Assembly (NCBI RefSeq): GCF_002277895.1 | Contig: NZ_CP023000.1 | Location: forward strand, 1,116,001-1,180,000 | Direction: 5' to 3' | Length of the DNA stretch: 64,000 nucleotides | DNA from: Rhizobium sp. 11515TR | GTDB taxonomy: Bacteria; Pseudomonadota; Alphaproteobacteria; Rhizobiales; Rhizobiaceae | In this document: piece by piece, positions 35,795 to 44,326 of the stretch | Position numbering within the stretch: position 1 is the first letter of the stretch | Layout: every line of letters begins with the position of its first letter | Made by a program: the position numbers and the translations under genes | Notes under the pieces: generated by a model | What the model saw: the letters and a program-made list of their open reading frames with translations, nothing else | Database searches by the model: none | Told to the model about the DNA's origin: nothing

Positions 35795-35818
35795 ATATGA
35801 ATGATGTTAAATCCATAT
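35795..35818. promoter_or_regulatory. Candidate LysR site between LysR and chromate-transporter genes
   Basis: ATATG (35795-35799) and CATAT (35814-35818) form an inverted repeat with a 14-nt spacer in the divergent region, a size compatible with a LysR recall site. The arms are short and AT-rich, so the support is weak. Confidence 0.3.
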
Positions 35819-35883
35819 ATTGGACGCATAATCGGTAAAAGCCTATTTTGACGGTCTATTCGACATAAGACACAGGCCACGAT

Positions 35884-36450
35884 ATGGACGCTATTTCTCA
35901 TTCCAATGCTGCTCAACGCGAAGGACCAGCGGTCGCGGAGCTCTTTTTCGGCTTTTTCAAACTCGGCCTCATTGGTTTTGGCGGGGTTCTGCCGCTCGCA
36001 CGCCGCATGGTGGTCGAGGATCGCAAGTGGTTGACTGGGGAGGAGTTCACCGAACTGCTCGGGCTCTGCCAGTTCCTGCCGGGCGGCAATATCATCAATA
36101 TGGCGGTTGCGATCGGCTCCAAGTTTCAAGGCGTGGCGGGGGCTTTCTCGGCTCTTCTCGGCCTCATTGTCGCGCCGACGGCGATCGTGATCGGCCTTGG
36201 CGTCGTGTACGATCAGTTCAACAGCGATCCACGCATCCAGCACATGTTTGCAGGCCTTGCGGCGGCCGCGGCCGGTCTGCTGATCTCAATGGCCGTCAAG
36301 ATCGTCCTGCCATTGCGCCGCAGGCCTGTCGCCCTGGTCATCGCGGCCATTTGCTTTGCCGCCATCGCCATCATCGGGCTGCCTTTGCTGCCGACCATGC
36401 TGGTTCTTGCGCCCCTCAGCATTATCGCCACCTGGAAGCTTGAAGCATGA
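35884..36450 (+). CDS. Chromate transporter, N-terminal-half type (short CHR subunit 1)
   Basis: 188 residues of the CHR family. The signature FKLGLIGFGGVLPLARRMVVE and GLCQFLPGGNIINMAVAIGSKF are clear, followed by about five hydrophobic segments. It is half the size of a classical ChrA; the second half is encoded by the next gene, which starts inside this stop (ATGA). The pair probably forms a heterodimeric anion transporter; chromate is only the family's best known substrate. Confidence 0.85.
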   Translation: MDAISHSNAAQREGPAVAELFFGFFKLGLIGFGGVLPLARRMVVEDRKWLTGEEFTELLGLCQFLPGGNIINMAVAIGSKFQGVAGAFSALLGLIVAPTAIVIGLGVVYDQFNSDPRIQHMFAGLAAAAAGLLISMAVKIVLPLRRRPVALVIAAICFAAIAIIGLPLLPTMLVLAPLSIIATWKLEA

Positions 36451-36977
36451 CCACGACCCTGCTTTCTCTCGCAATCATTTTCACCCAGCTTTCGCTGCTG
36501 GCTTTCGGTGGCGGCAATTCCATTCTCCCCGAAATGCATCGGCAGGTCGTCGATGTGCAGCATTGGATGACGGCGCAGGAATTCGGTGCGCTGTTCGCCT
36601 TGGCCCAGGCGGCTCCCGGTCCTAATCTGATGGTCGTGCCGCTGGTCGGCTGGCACGTTGCCGGATGGGCTGGAATGCTGGTGACTTCGGTGGCAAAGTT
36701 CGGTCCTTCTTCGGTCCTGACTTATCTGGTGCTCCATCTGTGGAACCGCTTCAAGGACAGGCCGTGGCGAAGGATCGTCCAGGCGGGATTGGTGCCGATG
36801 ACCGCCGGGCTCGTCACCGCCAGCGCGGCCGTCATCACCGAAGCATCAACCCAGGGCTGGATTCTGGCGGCCATAGCCGCAGCCGGTGCACTTGTCCTTT
36901 CGACGACGCGCGTCCATCCGCTCATCGTTCTGGGCTCTGGCGCATTGATCGGGTTGAGTGGCATTGGCCAGGTATGA
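36447..36977 (+). CDS. Chromate transporter, C-terminal-half type (short CHR subunit 2)
   Basis: 176 residues. The repeated CHR signature reads FTQLSLLAFGGGNSILPEMHRQVVD (in part: LLAFGGGNSILPEM) and FALAQAAPGPNLMVVPLVGW, with about five membrane segments. The ATG overlaps the upstream stop by 4 nt, so the two halves are made together. The partner genes correspond to the two internal repeats of full-length ChrA. Confidence 0.85.
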   Translation: MTTTLLSLAIIFTQLSLLAFGGGNSILPEMHRQVVDVQHWMTAQEFGALFALAQAAPGPNLMVVPLVGWHVAGWAGMLVTSVAKFGPSSVLTYLVLHLWNRFKDRPWRRIVQAGLVPMTAGLVTASAAVITEASTQGWILAAIAAAGALVLSTTRVHPLIVLGSGALIGLSGIGQV

Positions 36978-37194
36978 ACAGGAAATCATCCGGCGGCTGG
37001 TTTGGGGCAAATGTCCCTCCCGCCGTCGGAACGCTGATTGCAATCGCTCACCAATCCAAGCATCGAATGGCGAATTGCTGGTGAGCGACGGGGAAAAATA
37101 TTTCTCCATAGAGTACATAGACATTATGCAATTACTTTTCGAACAGCATTGCCGCCCCTAGCTTGATCGCCGGTCTAATTCGTCCGGAGCTGAC

Positions 37195-38613
37195 ATGACA
37201 AGGCATATTCGATTCAACGCGTTCGACATGAATTGCGTCGCGCATCAGTCTCCCGGACTATGGAGGCATCCGCACGATAAGTCGTGGAAATACAAGGATT
37301 TGGACTATTGGCAGGATCTGGCGCGGACGCTGGAGCGCGGCATTTTCGACGGCATATTCATCGCCGACGTCATCGGCTATTACGATGTCTACAAGGGCTC
37401 GAACTACCATGCGATCGAGCAGGCCGCGCAGATACCGGTCAATGATCCGATCCAGCTCGCCGCGCCGATCGCGCTTGCGACAGAACACCTCGGCATAGGA
37501 ATAACCGCCTCCACCTCCTTCGAGCATCCCTATACGTTTGCCCGCCGGCTCGCCACCGCCGATCATCACACCAAGGGCCGTGTCGGCTGGAATATCGTGA
37601 CCTCCTATCTGGAGAGCGGCGCGAAGAATATCGGTCAGGGCGGCCTGAAGACCCATGACAATCGTTATGAGGTCGCCGCCGAATATGTGGAGGTCCTCTA
37701 CAAGCTTTTCGAAGGAAGCTGGGAGGAGGGCGCCGTGCTGCGCGATGCCAAGCGCGGCATTTTCACCGACCCTACCAAGGTCCACGAGATCGGTCACAAG
37801 GGCAAGTATTTCGACGTTCCCGGCTACCATCTCTGCGAGCCATCGCCGCAGCGGACGCCCGTGCTTTATCAGGCTGGCGCATCAGGGCCTGGCAAGGCCT
37901 TCGCAGCCAGCCATGCCGAATGCGTCTTCGTCGCGGCTCCGACCAAGAGTCTGCTGCGCGCCTATGTCGCCGATATCAGGCAGAGGGCTGCGGCTGCCGG
38001 CCGCGATCCACGGAAGGTGCTGATCTATAATCTCACGACGCTGATCATCGCGGAGACCGACGCGAAGGCCCAGCAGCTGTTCGAAGAGTACCAGAGCTAC
38101 GCGTCCTATGACGGCTCGCTTGTCTTCATGTCCGGCTGGAGTGGCATCGACTTCGGCCAATATGCGCCGACCGACGAGTTGAAGAAGGTCGAGACCAATG
38201 CCATCGTCTCGATGATCGAGCATTTCGGCGGTAAAGACCGGGTGTGGACTGTCGAGGAACTCGCCAAATGGGGCGGAATCGGCGGAACCGGTCCGGTATT
38301 CGTCGGATCGCCCTCGACTATCGCCGACATCCTGCAGGAATGGGTCGAAGAGACGGATATCGATGGCTTCAACCTCGCCTATGCGGTGACACCCGACAGC
38401 TTCGAGGCGGCGGTCGATCTGCTCGTTCCGGAACTACAGAAGCGTGGAGTGTATCCCACCGCCTATCGTCCGGGCACCCTGCGCGAAAAGCTCTTCGGTG
38501 AGGGACCTTATCTGCCGGCGACCCATCCAGCCAATGCCTATCGCGATATCGAGGCAGTTAAGCGTCGGGATGCGGAAGTGGCCACACCGTTGCGCCAGTC
38601 GGCCGGCGTCTAG
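37195..38613 (+). CDS. FMNH2-dependent monooxygenase, NtaA/SnaA/DszA family (LLM flavoprotein)
   Basis: 472 residues, typical for this family. Seen are the N-terminal barrel strand IRFNAFDMNCVAHQSPGLWR, GIFDGIFIADVIGYYDVYKG, STSFEHPYTFARRLATADHH and the flavin-contact segment GRVGWNIVTSYL (about residues 130-141), with PVLYQAGASGPGKAFAA further on. Members oxidise nitrilotriacetate, sulfur or dimethyl-sulfide compounds with FMNH2 from a partner reductase. No reductase is adjacent; the nearest flavodoxin-fold gene is at 39.2 kb. Substrate not assignable. It starts 217 bp after the chromate pair. Confidence 0.9.
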   Translation: MTRHIRFNAFDMNCVAHQSPGLWRHPHDKSWKYKDLDYWQDLARTLERGIFDGIFIADVIGYYDVYKGSNYHAIEQAAQIPVNDPIQLAAPIALATEHLGIGITASTSFEHPYTFARRLATADHHTKGRVGWNIVTSYLESGAKNIGQGGLKTHDNRYEVAAEYVEVLYKLFEGSWEEGAVLRDAKRGIFTDPTKVHEIGHKGKYFDVPGYHLCEPSPQRTPVLYQAGASGPGKAFAASHAECVFVAAPTKSLLRAYVADIRQRAAAAGRDPRKVLIYNLTTLIIAETDAKAQQLFEEYQSYASYDGSLVFMSGWSGIDFGQYAPTDELKKVETNAIVSMIEHFGGKDRVWTVEELAKWGGIGGTGPVFVGSPSTIADILQEWVEETDIDGFNLAYAVTPDSFEAAVDLLVPELQKRGVYPTAYRPGTLREKLFGEGPYLPATHPANAYRDIEAVKRRDAEVATPLRQSAGV

Positions 38614-38802
38614 GTTTTGCCATATCACCGATTCGGTTGAAGCATGCGCATATTCGGCCCACTTTGACGATGCTCTCAGGGCCGACGAGCCGGATGGATT
38701 TCAGAAATATTCCGTGCAATCAGCTATTTAAGGTAGCAATGTGTTAACGTTCTGTTCACCTTAAGATTACTAAGGTTTCCCGATTAAAAGGAAGGAAGCC
38801 CA

Positions 38803-39105
38803 ATGAAAAAGATCTTTGTTCTCGCCATGGTTGCTGCAACGCTGGCAGCGCCCTTTGCCAATGCGCAGGAATGGCCCCGTCATCATCGCGATCGTCCCGA
38901 CGAAGTTCATCGCAAGATGCCGCCGCGGGGACCGGGACGCCCTGGATGGGGGCCATATCGGGGCAAGGACCGTTCGGGTTACTATCACGGCTACAGAGGT
39001 TACCACGATCGCCGCCCGGGCTATCGCCGTCACAGCGATGGTCTTTGGTATCCTGCCGCAGCCTTCGCACTTGGCGCCATTATCGGCGGCGCTTTGAACA
39101 ATTAA
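38803..39105 (+). CDS. Small secreted Arg/Gly/Tyr/His-rich protein
   Basis: 100 residues. A clear signal peptide ([21 protein letters not shown], about 21 residues) is followed by a low-complexity basic region rich in R, G, H, P and Y, and a C-terminal hydrophobic segment ([19 protein letters not shown]) that may insert into a membrane. AAGGAAG precedes the ATG. It resembles small periplasmic proteins common in rhizobia with [11 protein letters not shown] repeats, for which I cannot name a function. Metal binding is possible from the histidines but unproven. Confidence 0.75.
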   Translation: MKKIFVLAMVAATLAAPFANAQEWPRHHRDRPDEVHRKMPPRGPGRPGWGPYRGKDRSGYYHGYRGYHDRRPGYRRHSDGLWYPAAAFALGAIIGGALNN

Positions 39106-39185
39106 AGCGCGTCGCGATCGCTCCGAAATGGTGGGGTCGTCCGTTGGACAGTCGTAGTCATTCCGGCCGCTAGAAAAAGCCGCTT

Positions 39186-39767
39186 TTAAAATCGCTCCAT
39201 CTCGCGGCCGACCTTCGTCAGAAATTGGCTGCGGGAACCTTCCGTCGAGCGGTTCATGTCGTAATGGGCGAGGAAGACCACCGGGGCGAAAGGCTTGATC
39301 TGCGCGCGCAGCACGCGCTTGACGATCTTCTTCGGCGGATTGCCGGCGACGAAGGCGCGGAATGGGTCCGCACCGTAGGTCAAGACCGCTCCGAGCTTGC
39401 GGATATGCTGCAGCTTTGAGCGCACCTTGCCGTTGACGAGTTCGAAGGAAACGCCCGGAAGCCAGACCCGATCGAAATAGCCCTTGAGAATGGCCGGAAA
39501 GCCGAAGTTCCAGACCGGAGTGACAATCACAAGAGCCTCGGTGCGTTCCAGCCGTTCGACATAGGGCTTCAGCGCTTCGGTATTTTCGGGATAGTCGTGA
39601 TAGATCAGCCGGTCGTGGCGCGAGAGCACGGGATCGAAGTCCTCGGCATAGAGATTGCAGTCGTCGACCTCATGCCCCGCACGTTTCAGGCTCTCGATGG
39701 TCTGGCGATGCAGCGCGCCGCCAAAACTTTCCTCGACCGGATGGGAATGAAGGACGAGAACCTTCAT
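39186..39767 (-). CDS. NAD(P)H-dependent oxidoreductase, flavodoxin-fold (NQO1/KefF-like)
   Basis: 193 residues. The flavodoxin-like fold starts MKVLVLHSHPVEESFGGALH, with the FMN-binding segment VIVTPVWNFGFPAILKGYFDRVW (in part: TPVWNFGFPAILKGYFD, about residues 79-95). It reduces quinones or supplies reduced flavin. The ATG overlaps the stop of the FAD-oxidoreductase gene by 4 nt, so it is the distal gene of the operon that begins near 45.3 kb. Confidence 0.87.
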   Translation of the reverse strand: MKVLVLHSHPVEESFGGALHRQTIESLKRAGHEVDDCNLYAEDFDPVLSRHDRLIYHDYPENTEALKPYVERLERTEALVIVTPVWNFGFPAILKGYFDRVWLPGVSFELVNGKVRSKLQHIRKLGAVLTYGADPFRAFVAGNPPKKIVKRVLRAQIKPFAPVVFLAHYDMNRSTEGSRSQFLTKVGREMERF

Positions 39768-41173
39768 GAGGCCTCCATCAGGGCCGCAAGGCCGGGGAAG
39801 AGATAGTTCTTGCCGGATTTGAAATCGAAATTCGGGTCGTCCCAGGCGATCATCTTGCCGGGATTGAGCAGACCCTTTGGATCGGTTTCCTTCTTGAAGG
39901 CAAGCTGAACCGCATCCGTCTGCTTCATGCCGCCTTCCTCCAGCGTATAGCGGTGCGGATTGAAGATCGGGCAGCCGTGATCCTGGTGAATCCTAATGAT
40001 CTCTTCGAGCCGCGCCTCGGAGGTATAGCGCACCAATGGCAGACCCGAGCATTGGATCTGGCCGTCGAACTTAATGAATTCGAGATGGCCGGGCACCTCG
40101 TCGCCGAAGATTTCCACCATCTTCTGAACCTTGGCGACATGATCCGGCCCCGGATACTGCACCTGCAGATAGGTGATGGATGGATCGACCTTCAGGGCGC
40201 GCAATGTGGTGTGGTTCCAGGCGAGCTCATAGGCATGCGGTATGCCCTTCATGCTCTCGACCTTGTCGGAGCGGAAGGTGATTTCGCCCCTCTGCTGCAT
40301 GGTGAAGGCGACGAAAGGGTCCATCGAATGCGGCGCGATCATCAGCGCCACGATCGATTGCCCTTGACGGATATAGGGCTTGTGGCGGGTAAAATAGTCT
40401 TGCGGAATGGGGGCTGCGATCGGGGCGATTTCCTTGACCAGAATGCCGTTGCACTTGGCAAGCGCGTCTGAAAAGCGCACGGCATCCATGAAGTCGTCGT
40501 AGCCGACCAGCACGTCGACCCAATCATAGGCCGGCGCCAAAGGCATTTCGATTTCGGTGATGATGCCGTTGGTGCCGTAGGCATGGCTGACCTTGGTCAG
40601 GTCCCAGCCGGTGAGATCGAGCGTGCGCGGTTCGGCTTCCATCGTCACGACGCGGAGCCGCAGGATATTGCCGAGATCGCGCAGGCCGCCCCAGGTGATC
40701 GAGCCGACACCGCCCGACCCGCCGGCGATGAAGCCGCCGATCGTCGCCGTCTGCGCGGTCGAAGGATGGAAGCGCAGCTCCTGGCCCGAATGGGCCTTGG
40801 TCTGACGGTCGAGTTCGGCAATAACGATGCCGGGCTCGCAGACGACGCGGCCGGGATGGATCTCCTTGATTCTGTTCATGGCGGCGAGATTGAGCACGAT
40901 ACCGCCGGAAAGCGGCATGGCCTGGCCGTAATTGCCGGTGCCGGCGCCGCGCGGCGTGACGGGAACGTCGTGCGCATAGGCGACCTTCAACGTGCGGATC
41001 ACCTCTTCCTCGGTTTTCGGGGTGACGACGAGATCGGCCGTGACATTGTCGAGCTGGGCCTTCAGGATGGGCGAATACCAGTAGAAGTCACGGCTTTTCT
41101 GGCGCACGAGCGCCGGATTGTCTTCGACGGCGATGCCTTCGAGTTCTTTCTTGATGCGCTGGTAATCCGGCAT
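39764..41173 (-). CDS. FAD-binding oxidoreductase, GlcD/lactate-dehydrogenase-like
   Basis: 469 residues. The PCMH-type FAD domain shows VVTPKTEEEVIRTLKVAYAH, VTPRGAGTGNYGQAMPLSGG (about residues 72-91) and GGFIAGGSGGVGSITWGGLRD. The C-terminal cap ends DPKGLLNPGKMI, as in glycolate and D-lactate oxidases. It probably oxidises a 2-hydroxy acid produced in the pathway. The ATG at 41173 is preferred: GGAG lies 6 nt upstream, and it begins 1 nt after the deaminase stop. GTG 41203 is an in-frame alternative. Confidence 0.86.
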   Translation of the reverse strand: MPDYQRIKKELEGIAVEDNPALVRQKSRDFYWYSPILKAQLDNVTADLVVTPKTEEEVIRTLKVAYAHDVPVTPRGAGTGNYGQAMPLSGGIVLNLAAMNRIKEIHPGRVVCEPGIVIAELDRQTKAHSGQELRFHPSTAQTATIGGFIAGGSGGVGSITWGGLRDLGNILRLRVVTMEAEPRTLDLTGWDLTKVSHAYGTNGIITEIEMPLAPAYDWVDVLVGYDDFMDAVRFSDALAKCNGILVKEIAPIAAPIPQDYFTRHKPYIRQGQSIVALMIAPHSMDPFVAFTMQQRGEITFRSDKVESMKGIPHAYELAWNHTTLRALKVDPSITYLQVQYPGPDHVAKVQKMVEIFGDEVPGHLEFIKFDGQIQCSGLPLVRYTSEARLEEIIRIHQDHGCPIFNPHRYTLEEGGMKQTDAVQLAFKKETDPKGLLNPGKMIAWDDPNFDFKSGKNYLFPGLAALMEAS

Positions 41174-41174
41174 G

Positions 41175-42488
41175 TCAGGCTCCAATAACGCTGTCGAGTT
41201 CACGATAATCCGGCAGGCTGCGATCGATCACCTTGCCCTTGCGAAGGACGACGCGATCGGACTGCGGACGGGAAAGGAATTCGCTCCAGCGCCTGGCGCT
41301 GAAAAGCACGAGATCGGCGGGGCTGCCGACGGTGATCCGCCCGATATCCGGGCGGCCAAGTATCTCTGCGGGCGAGGTGGTGATGACCCTGGCGGCCGTA
41401 TCCAGCGGATGGTCGAGATGCAGGATGCGCACGGCCTCGCGGAACACCTCGACCGGATCGAGATCGCCATAGGCGTAGAAGGGGTCGCGGGTATTGTCGG
41501 AGGCGACGGCGGTTGGAACGCCGGCCGCGGCAAGCTCGTGCAAAAGGGTGACGCCGCGCCAGCGCGGTGTGCGCCCGGCATGGCGGTCCTGAAGATACAT
41601 GTTGCACATTGGCAGCGAGACGACGGAGATCCCGGCCTTGGCGACGAGATCGATGGTGGCGCGGGCAATATTCTCGTCCTGCCGGGCAAGCGAGCAGCAG
41701 TGGCCGGCGGTCACCTTTCCGGTGAAGCCGTTGCGAAGCACGGCTTCAGCGATCGCCTTCAGCGTCAGCACTTCCCTGTCCTCGGTCTCGTCGACATGCA
41801 GATCGATGTCGAGGTCATTGTCGGCAGCAGCGCGGATCAGTTTGTCCAGTTGCGCGTCGATGTGCGGGTTCATTTGTGTGACGCCGCCCATCAAGCCGCC
41901 GGCGTCGCGAACGACGCGGAGCAGATCGGCAAAGAAGGCATCGTCCACCATGCTGTCGAGCGGGAAGAGGGCGACGGCCTGCAGCGCGATCTTGTCCTTC
42001 CAGGCCTCGCGGACCGAGGCGAAGACCTCGAAAGAGATGCGATGCTGCGGCGCCAAGGAATCGAGGTGGGTGCGGATCAGGCCTGTGCCGTGGGCATAAG
42101 CCGAACGTAGCGAGAATTCCATGCGTCTGCGCACGTCGTCGGCCGACCAGTTAGCTTCGCGGTCGGTACGTACAGCATCGAGCGCACCCATGAAACTGCC
42201 GTCCGGGTTCGGCCGCCGTTCCCAGATGTGCCCCTTGTCGAGATGGGTGTGCATGTCGACGAATGTCGGCCAGACCATGCCGTCGCGCATATCCACCCGG
42301 GCATATTCCACTGGCGCGGTGCCAGGCGCGACGATGTCACTGATAAGGCCATCGGCGACGACGATATCGGCCTTGATCAGGCCCTCGCTGGAAGGTGCCT
42401 TGAGGCCCGAGAGCGCCACGGCGGGAACGGTGGCATTGCTCAGCACGAAGCGGGCGGCATTCGGCGGCGACATGAAGGCGTGGGTCAT
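41175..42488 (-). CDS. Cytosine deaminase-like amidohydrolase
   Basis: 437 residues, CodA branch of the amidohydrolase superfamily. Motifs are WPTFVDMHTHLDKGHIW (about residues 73-89), RTHLDS, DLHVDETEDRE (HxxE proton-shuttle region), GHCCSLA and SDNTRDPFYAYGDLDP. Known relatives deaminate cytosine, creatinine or isoguanine-like rings. The ATG overlaps the last base of the upstream permease stop. The neighbouring creatininase-family gene makes creatinine or another cyclic amidine as plausible a substrate as cytosine. Confidence 0.86.
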   Translation of the reverse strand: MTHAFMSPPNAARFVLSNATVPAVALSGLKAPSSEGLIKADIVVADGLISDIVAPGTAPVEYARVDMRDGMVWPTFVDMHTHLDKGHIWERRPNPDGSFMGALDAVRTDREANWSADDVRRRMEFSLRSAYAHGTGLIRTHLDSLAPQHRISFEVFASVREAWKDKIALQAVALFPLDSMVDDAFFADLLRVVRDAGGLMGGVTQMNPHIDAQLDKLIRAAADNDLDIDLHVDETEDREVLTLKAIAEAVLRNGFTGKVTAGHCCSLARQDENIARATIDLVAKAGISVVSLPMCNMYLQDRHAGRTPRWRGVTLLHELAAAGVPTAVASDNTRDPFYAYGDLDPVEVFREAVRILHLDHPLDTAARVITTSPAEILGRPDIGRITVGSPADLVLFSARRWSEFLSRPQSDRVVLRKGKVIDRSLPDYRELDSVIGA

Positions 42489-43354
42489 TAGTTCTCCCGC
42501 TTGAGGCTGCTCTCATGCCAGCGATGCAGGCTCAGCCATGAGATGAAGGAGGTAAAGGCGAAGATGGCGACGCCGAGCGCCGACAGGAGAAGCAAGGCTG
42601 CGAAGAGCCGCGGCATGTTCTGGCGGTATTGCGCCTCCAGCAGGCGGAATGCCAGGCCGGAGTTCGGACCGCCCGAGCCGGCGGCGAATTCCGCGACCAC
42701 CGATGCGATCAGCGACAGGCCGCCGCCTATCCTCAAGCCCGTCATGAAATAAGGCTGGGCTGCCGGCAGCTTCAGATGCAGCAAGGCCTGCCAGCGCGAG
42801 GCGCCGTAGAGATCGAAGAGGTTGAGCAGATTATGGTCGACGCTCTTCAATCCCTGCACCATGTTGGAGAGGATCGGAAAGAAGGCGACGAGGAAGCCGC
42901 AAATTAAGAGCGCTGCTTCGCGCGTCGGCGCATAGATCAGGATCAGCGGCGCGATCGCCACGATCGGCGTCACCTGCAGGATGACGGCCAGCGGATAGAA
43001 GGCGAGTTCGATCCAGCGGGACTGCACGAGGAAGATCGCAAAGCCGACGCCGCCGATCAGCGCCAGGATCAGCGATATGAAGGTGATCTCGGTGGTCACC
43101 CACAGAGCCGGCCACAAGATGCCCCAGTCGGAAACGAGCGCCTTGGCGACGGCGATCGGGCTTGGCAGAATATATTGCGGAATCTCGGTGCCGACGACCA
43201 GAAGCTGCCAGAGGACAAGAAGCGCAAGGACGGTCAGGATGGGCACGAAGATGCCGAGCGCACGTTCGATGCTGCGCTTCCTGGCTGCGGGGGCTGCAGG
43301 CGCATTGGCCGATTCAATGGAAAGAGTGGTGGGCAGGCTGGTGCTGTCGCTCAT
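42488..43354 (-). CDS. ABC transporter permease, SsuC/TauC/ThiX type
   Basis: 288 residues with about six membrane segments and the EAA-type loop LLNLFDLYGASRWQALLHLKLPAA (in part: YGASRWQALLHLKLPAA). The start is the ATG at 43354, which overlaps the ATPase stop (ATGA); a frame to 43411 lies within the ATPase gene. Channel for the NMT1-type importer. Confidence 0.9.
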   Translation of the reverse strand: MSDSTSLPTTLSIESANAPAAPAARKRSIERALGIFVPILTVLALLVLWQLLVVGTEIPQYILPSPIAVAKALVSDWGILWPALWVTTEITFISLILALIGGVGFAIFLVQSRWIELAFYPLAVILQVTPIVAIAPLILIYAPTREAALLICGFLVAFFPILSNMVQGLKSVDHNLLNLFDLYGASRWQALLHLKLPAAQPYFMTGLRIGGGLSLIASVVAEFAAGSGGPNSGLAFRLLEAQYRQNMPRLFAALLLLSALGVAIFAFTSFISWLSLHRWHESSLKREN

Positions 43355-44178
43355 CAATGGGCCTCCCGCCAGCCGATGGCTTCGATCAGGGAACGGGACA
43401 CTTTTTCGCACACCTGCCGATACTCTTCAGACGAACGATAAAGAGGATCGCGCTCGCCGCTGGTTTTCAGCGGAAAATCGCTATGAACACGGCCGGGCCG
43501 TGCCTTCATGACGACGATACGATTGGAGAGATAGGCGGATTCATAGACGGAATGCGTGACGAAGATGACGGTGATGCCGGTCTTCTGCCAAAGGCTGAGA
43601 ACATCGTCGTTCAGTTTCTGTCGGGTAATTTCGTCGAGGGCCGCAAAGGGCTCGTCCATCAAAAGCAGCTTCGGTTTGGTTACCAGAGCGCGAGCGATCG
43701 AAACCCGCATCTTCATGCCGCCCGACAATTCGCGGGGATAAGCTTGCGCAAAATCCTGGAGGCCGACGGTTGCCAGCGTTTCCATGATCTGATCGTGTGC
43801 CACCGCTTTCGACACGCCCCTGAGCTTCAGCGGCAGATGGACATTGCCAAACACAGTCTTCCAGGGAAGCAGCGTCGGCTCCTGGAAAACGAAGCTGATA
43901 TCGCCCTCCGGCAGACCCTTGGCGTTGATGCGCGAACTGGGCCAATCGATCCTGCCGCTCGAAGCGCCGCCAAGGCCTGCAATGATCCGCAAGGCCGTCG
44001 ACTTGCCGCAACCGGAAGGGCCGAGCAGGCTGATGAACTCGCCGTTTTCCACATGGAGCGACATGCCCGATAGCGCCAGCGTGCCGTTGGAGAAGACCTT
44101 GGAGATCTGTTCCATGACGACGAGCGGCCGCTTGCGCGTCTCGGTTTGGGTGGATTTGGTAGCTTCGGACACTGGCAT
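43354..44178 (-). CDS. ABC transporter ATP-binding protein, SsuB/TauB type
   Basis: 274 residues. Walker A LLGPSGCGKST (about residues 51-61), signature LSGGMKMRVSIARAL, Walker B LLLMDEPFAALDEI and H-loop FVTHSVYESAYLSNR. It energises uptake with the adjacent SsuC-like permease. A RIME-like palindrome separates it from the upstream binding-protein gene. Confidence 0.92.
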   Translation of the reverse strand: MPVSEATKSTQTETRKRPLVVMEQISKVFSNGTLALSGMSLHVENGEFISLLGPSGCGKSTALRIIAGLGGASSGRIDWPSSRINAKGLPEGDISFVFQEPTLLPWKTVFGNVHLPLKLRGVSKAVAHDQIMETLATVGLQDFAQAYPRELSGGMKMRVSIARALVTKPKLLLMDEPFAALDEITRQKLNDDVLSLWQKTGITVIFVTHSVYESAYLSNRIVVMKARPGRVHSDFPLKTSGERDPLYRSSEEYRQVCEKVSRSLIEAIGWREAH

Positions 44179-44198
44179 GGTTTAGCTCTTTGTTGATC

Positions 44199-44322
44199 CA
44201 CCCTCCCCTTGAGGGGGAGGGTCGGAGCGAAGCTCCGGGGCGGGGTGATCTGTTGCTATCTCAGGCTATCACCCCCACCCGCCGCTTTGCGGCGACCTCC
44301 CCCCTCAAGGGGGGAGGTGCCT
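44199..44322. repeat. RIME-like palindromic element, copy 2, inside the NMT1-type importer operon
   Basis: It contains CACCCTCCCCTTGAGGGGGA at the left and ACCTCCCCCCTCAAGGGGGG at the right, each self-complementary, and the outer arms pair with each other across about 80 nt. GCGGGTGGGGG/CCCCACCCGCC-type inner pairing is also present. It fills the gap between the binding-protein and ATPase genes and may change the ratio of their products. Confidence 0.7.
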
Positions 44323-44326
44323 AGGC

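Noticed and set aside
36958-37161. A 67-codon plus-strand frame between the chromate pair and the monooxygenase
   Set aside because: No ribosome site or motif, and it begins inside the previous gene; left as intergenic. A GGAAAAATATTTCTCC near-palindrome at 37092-37107 was noted but has no supporting context.
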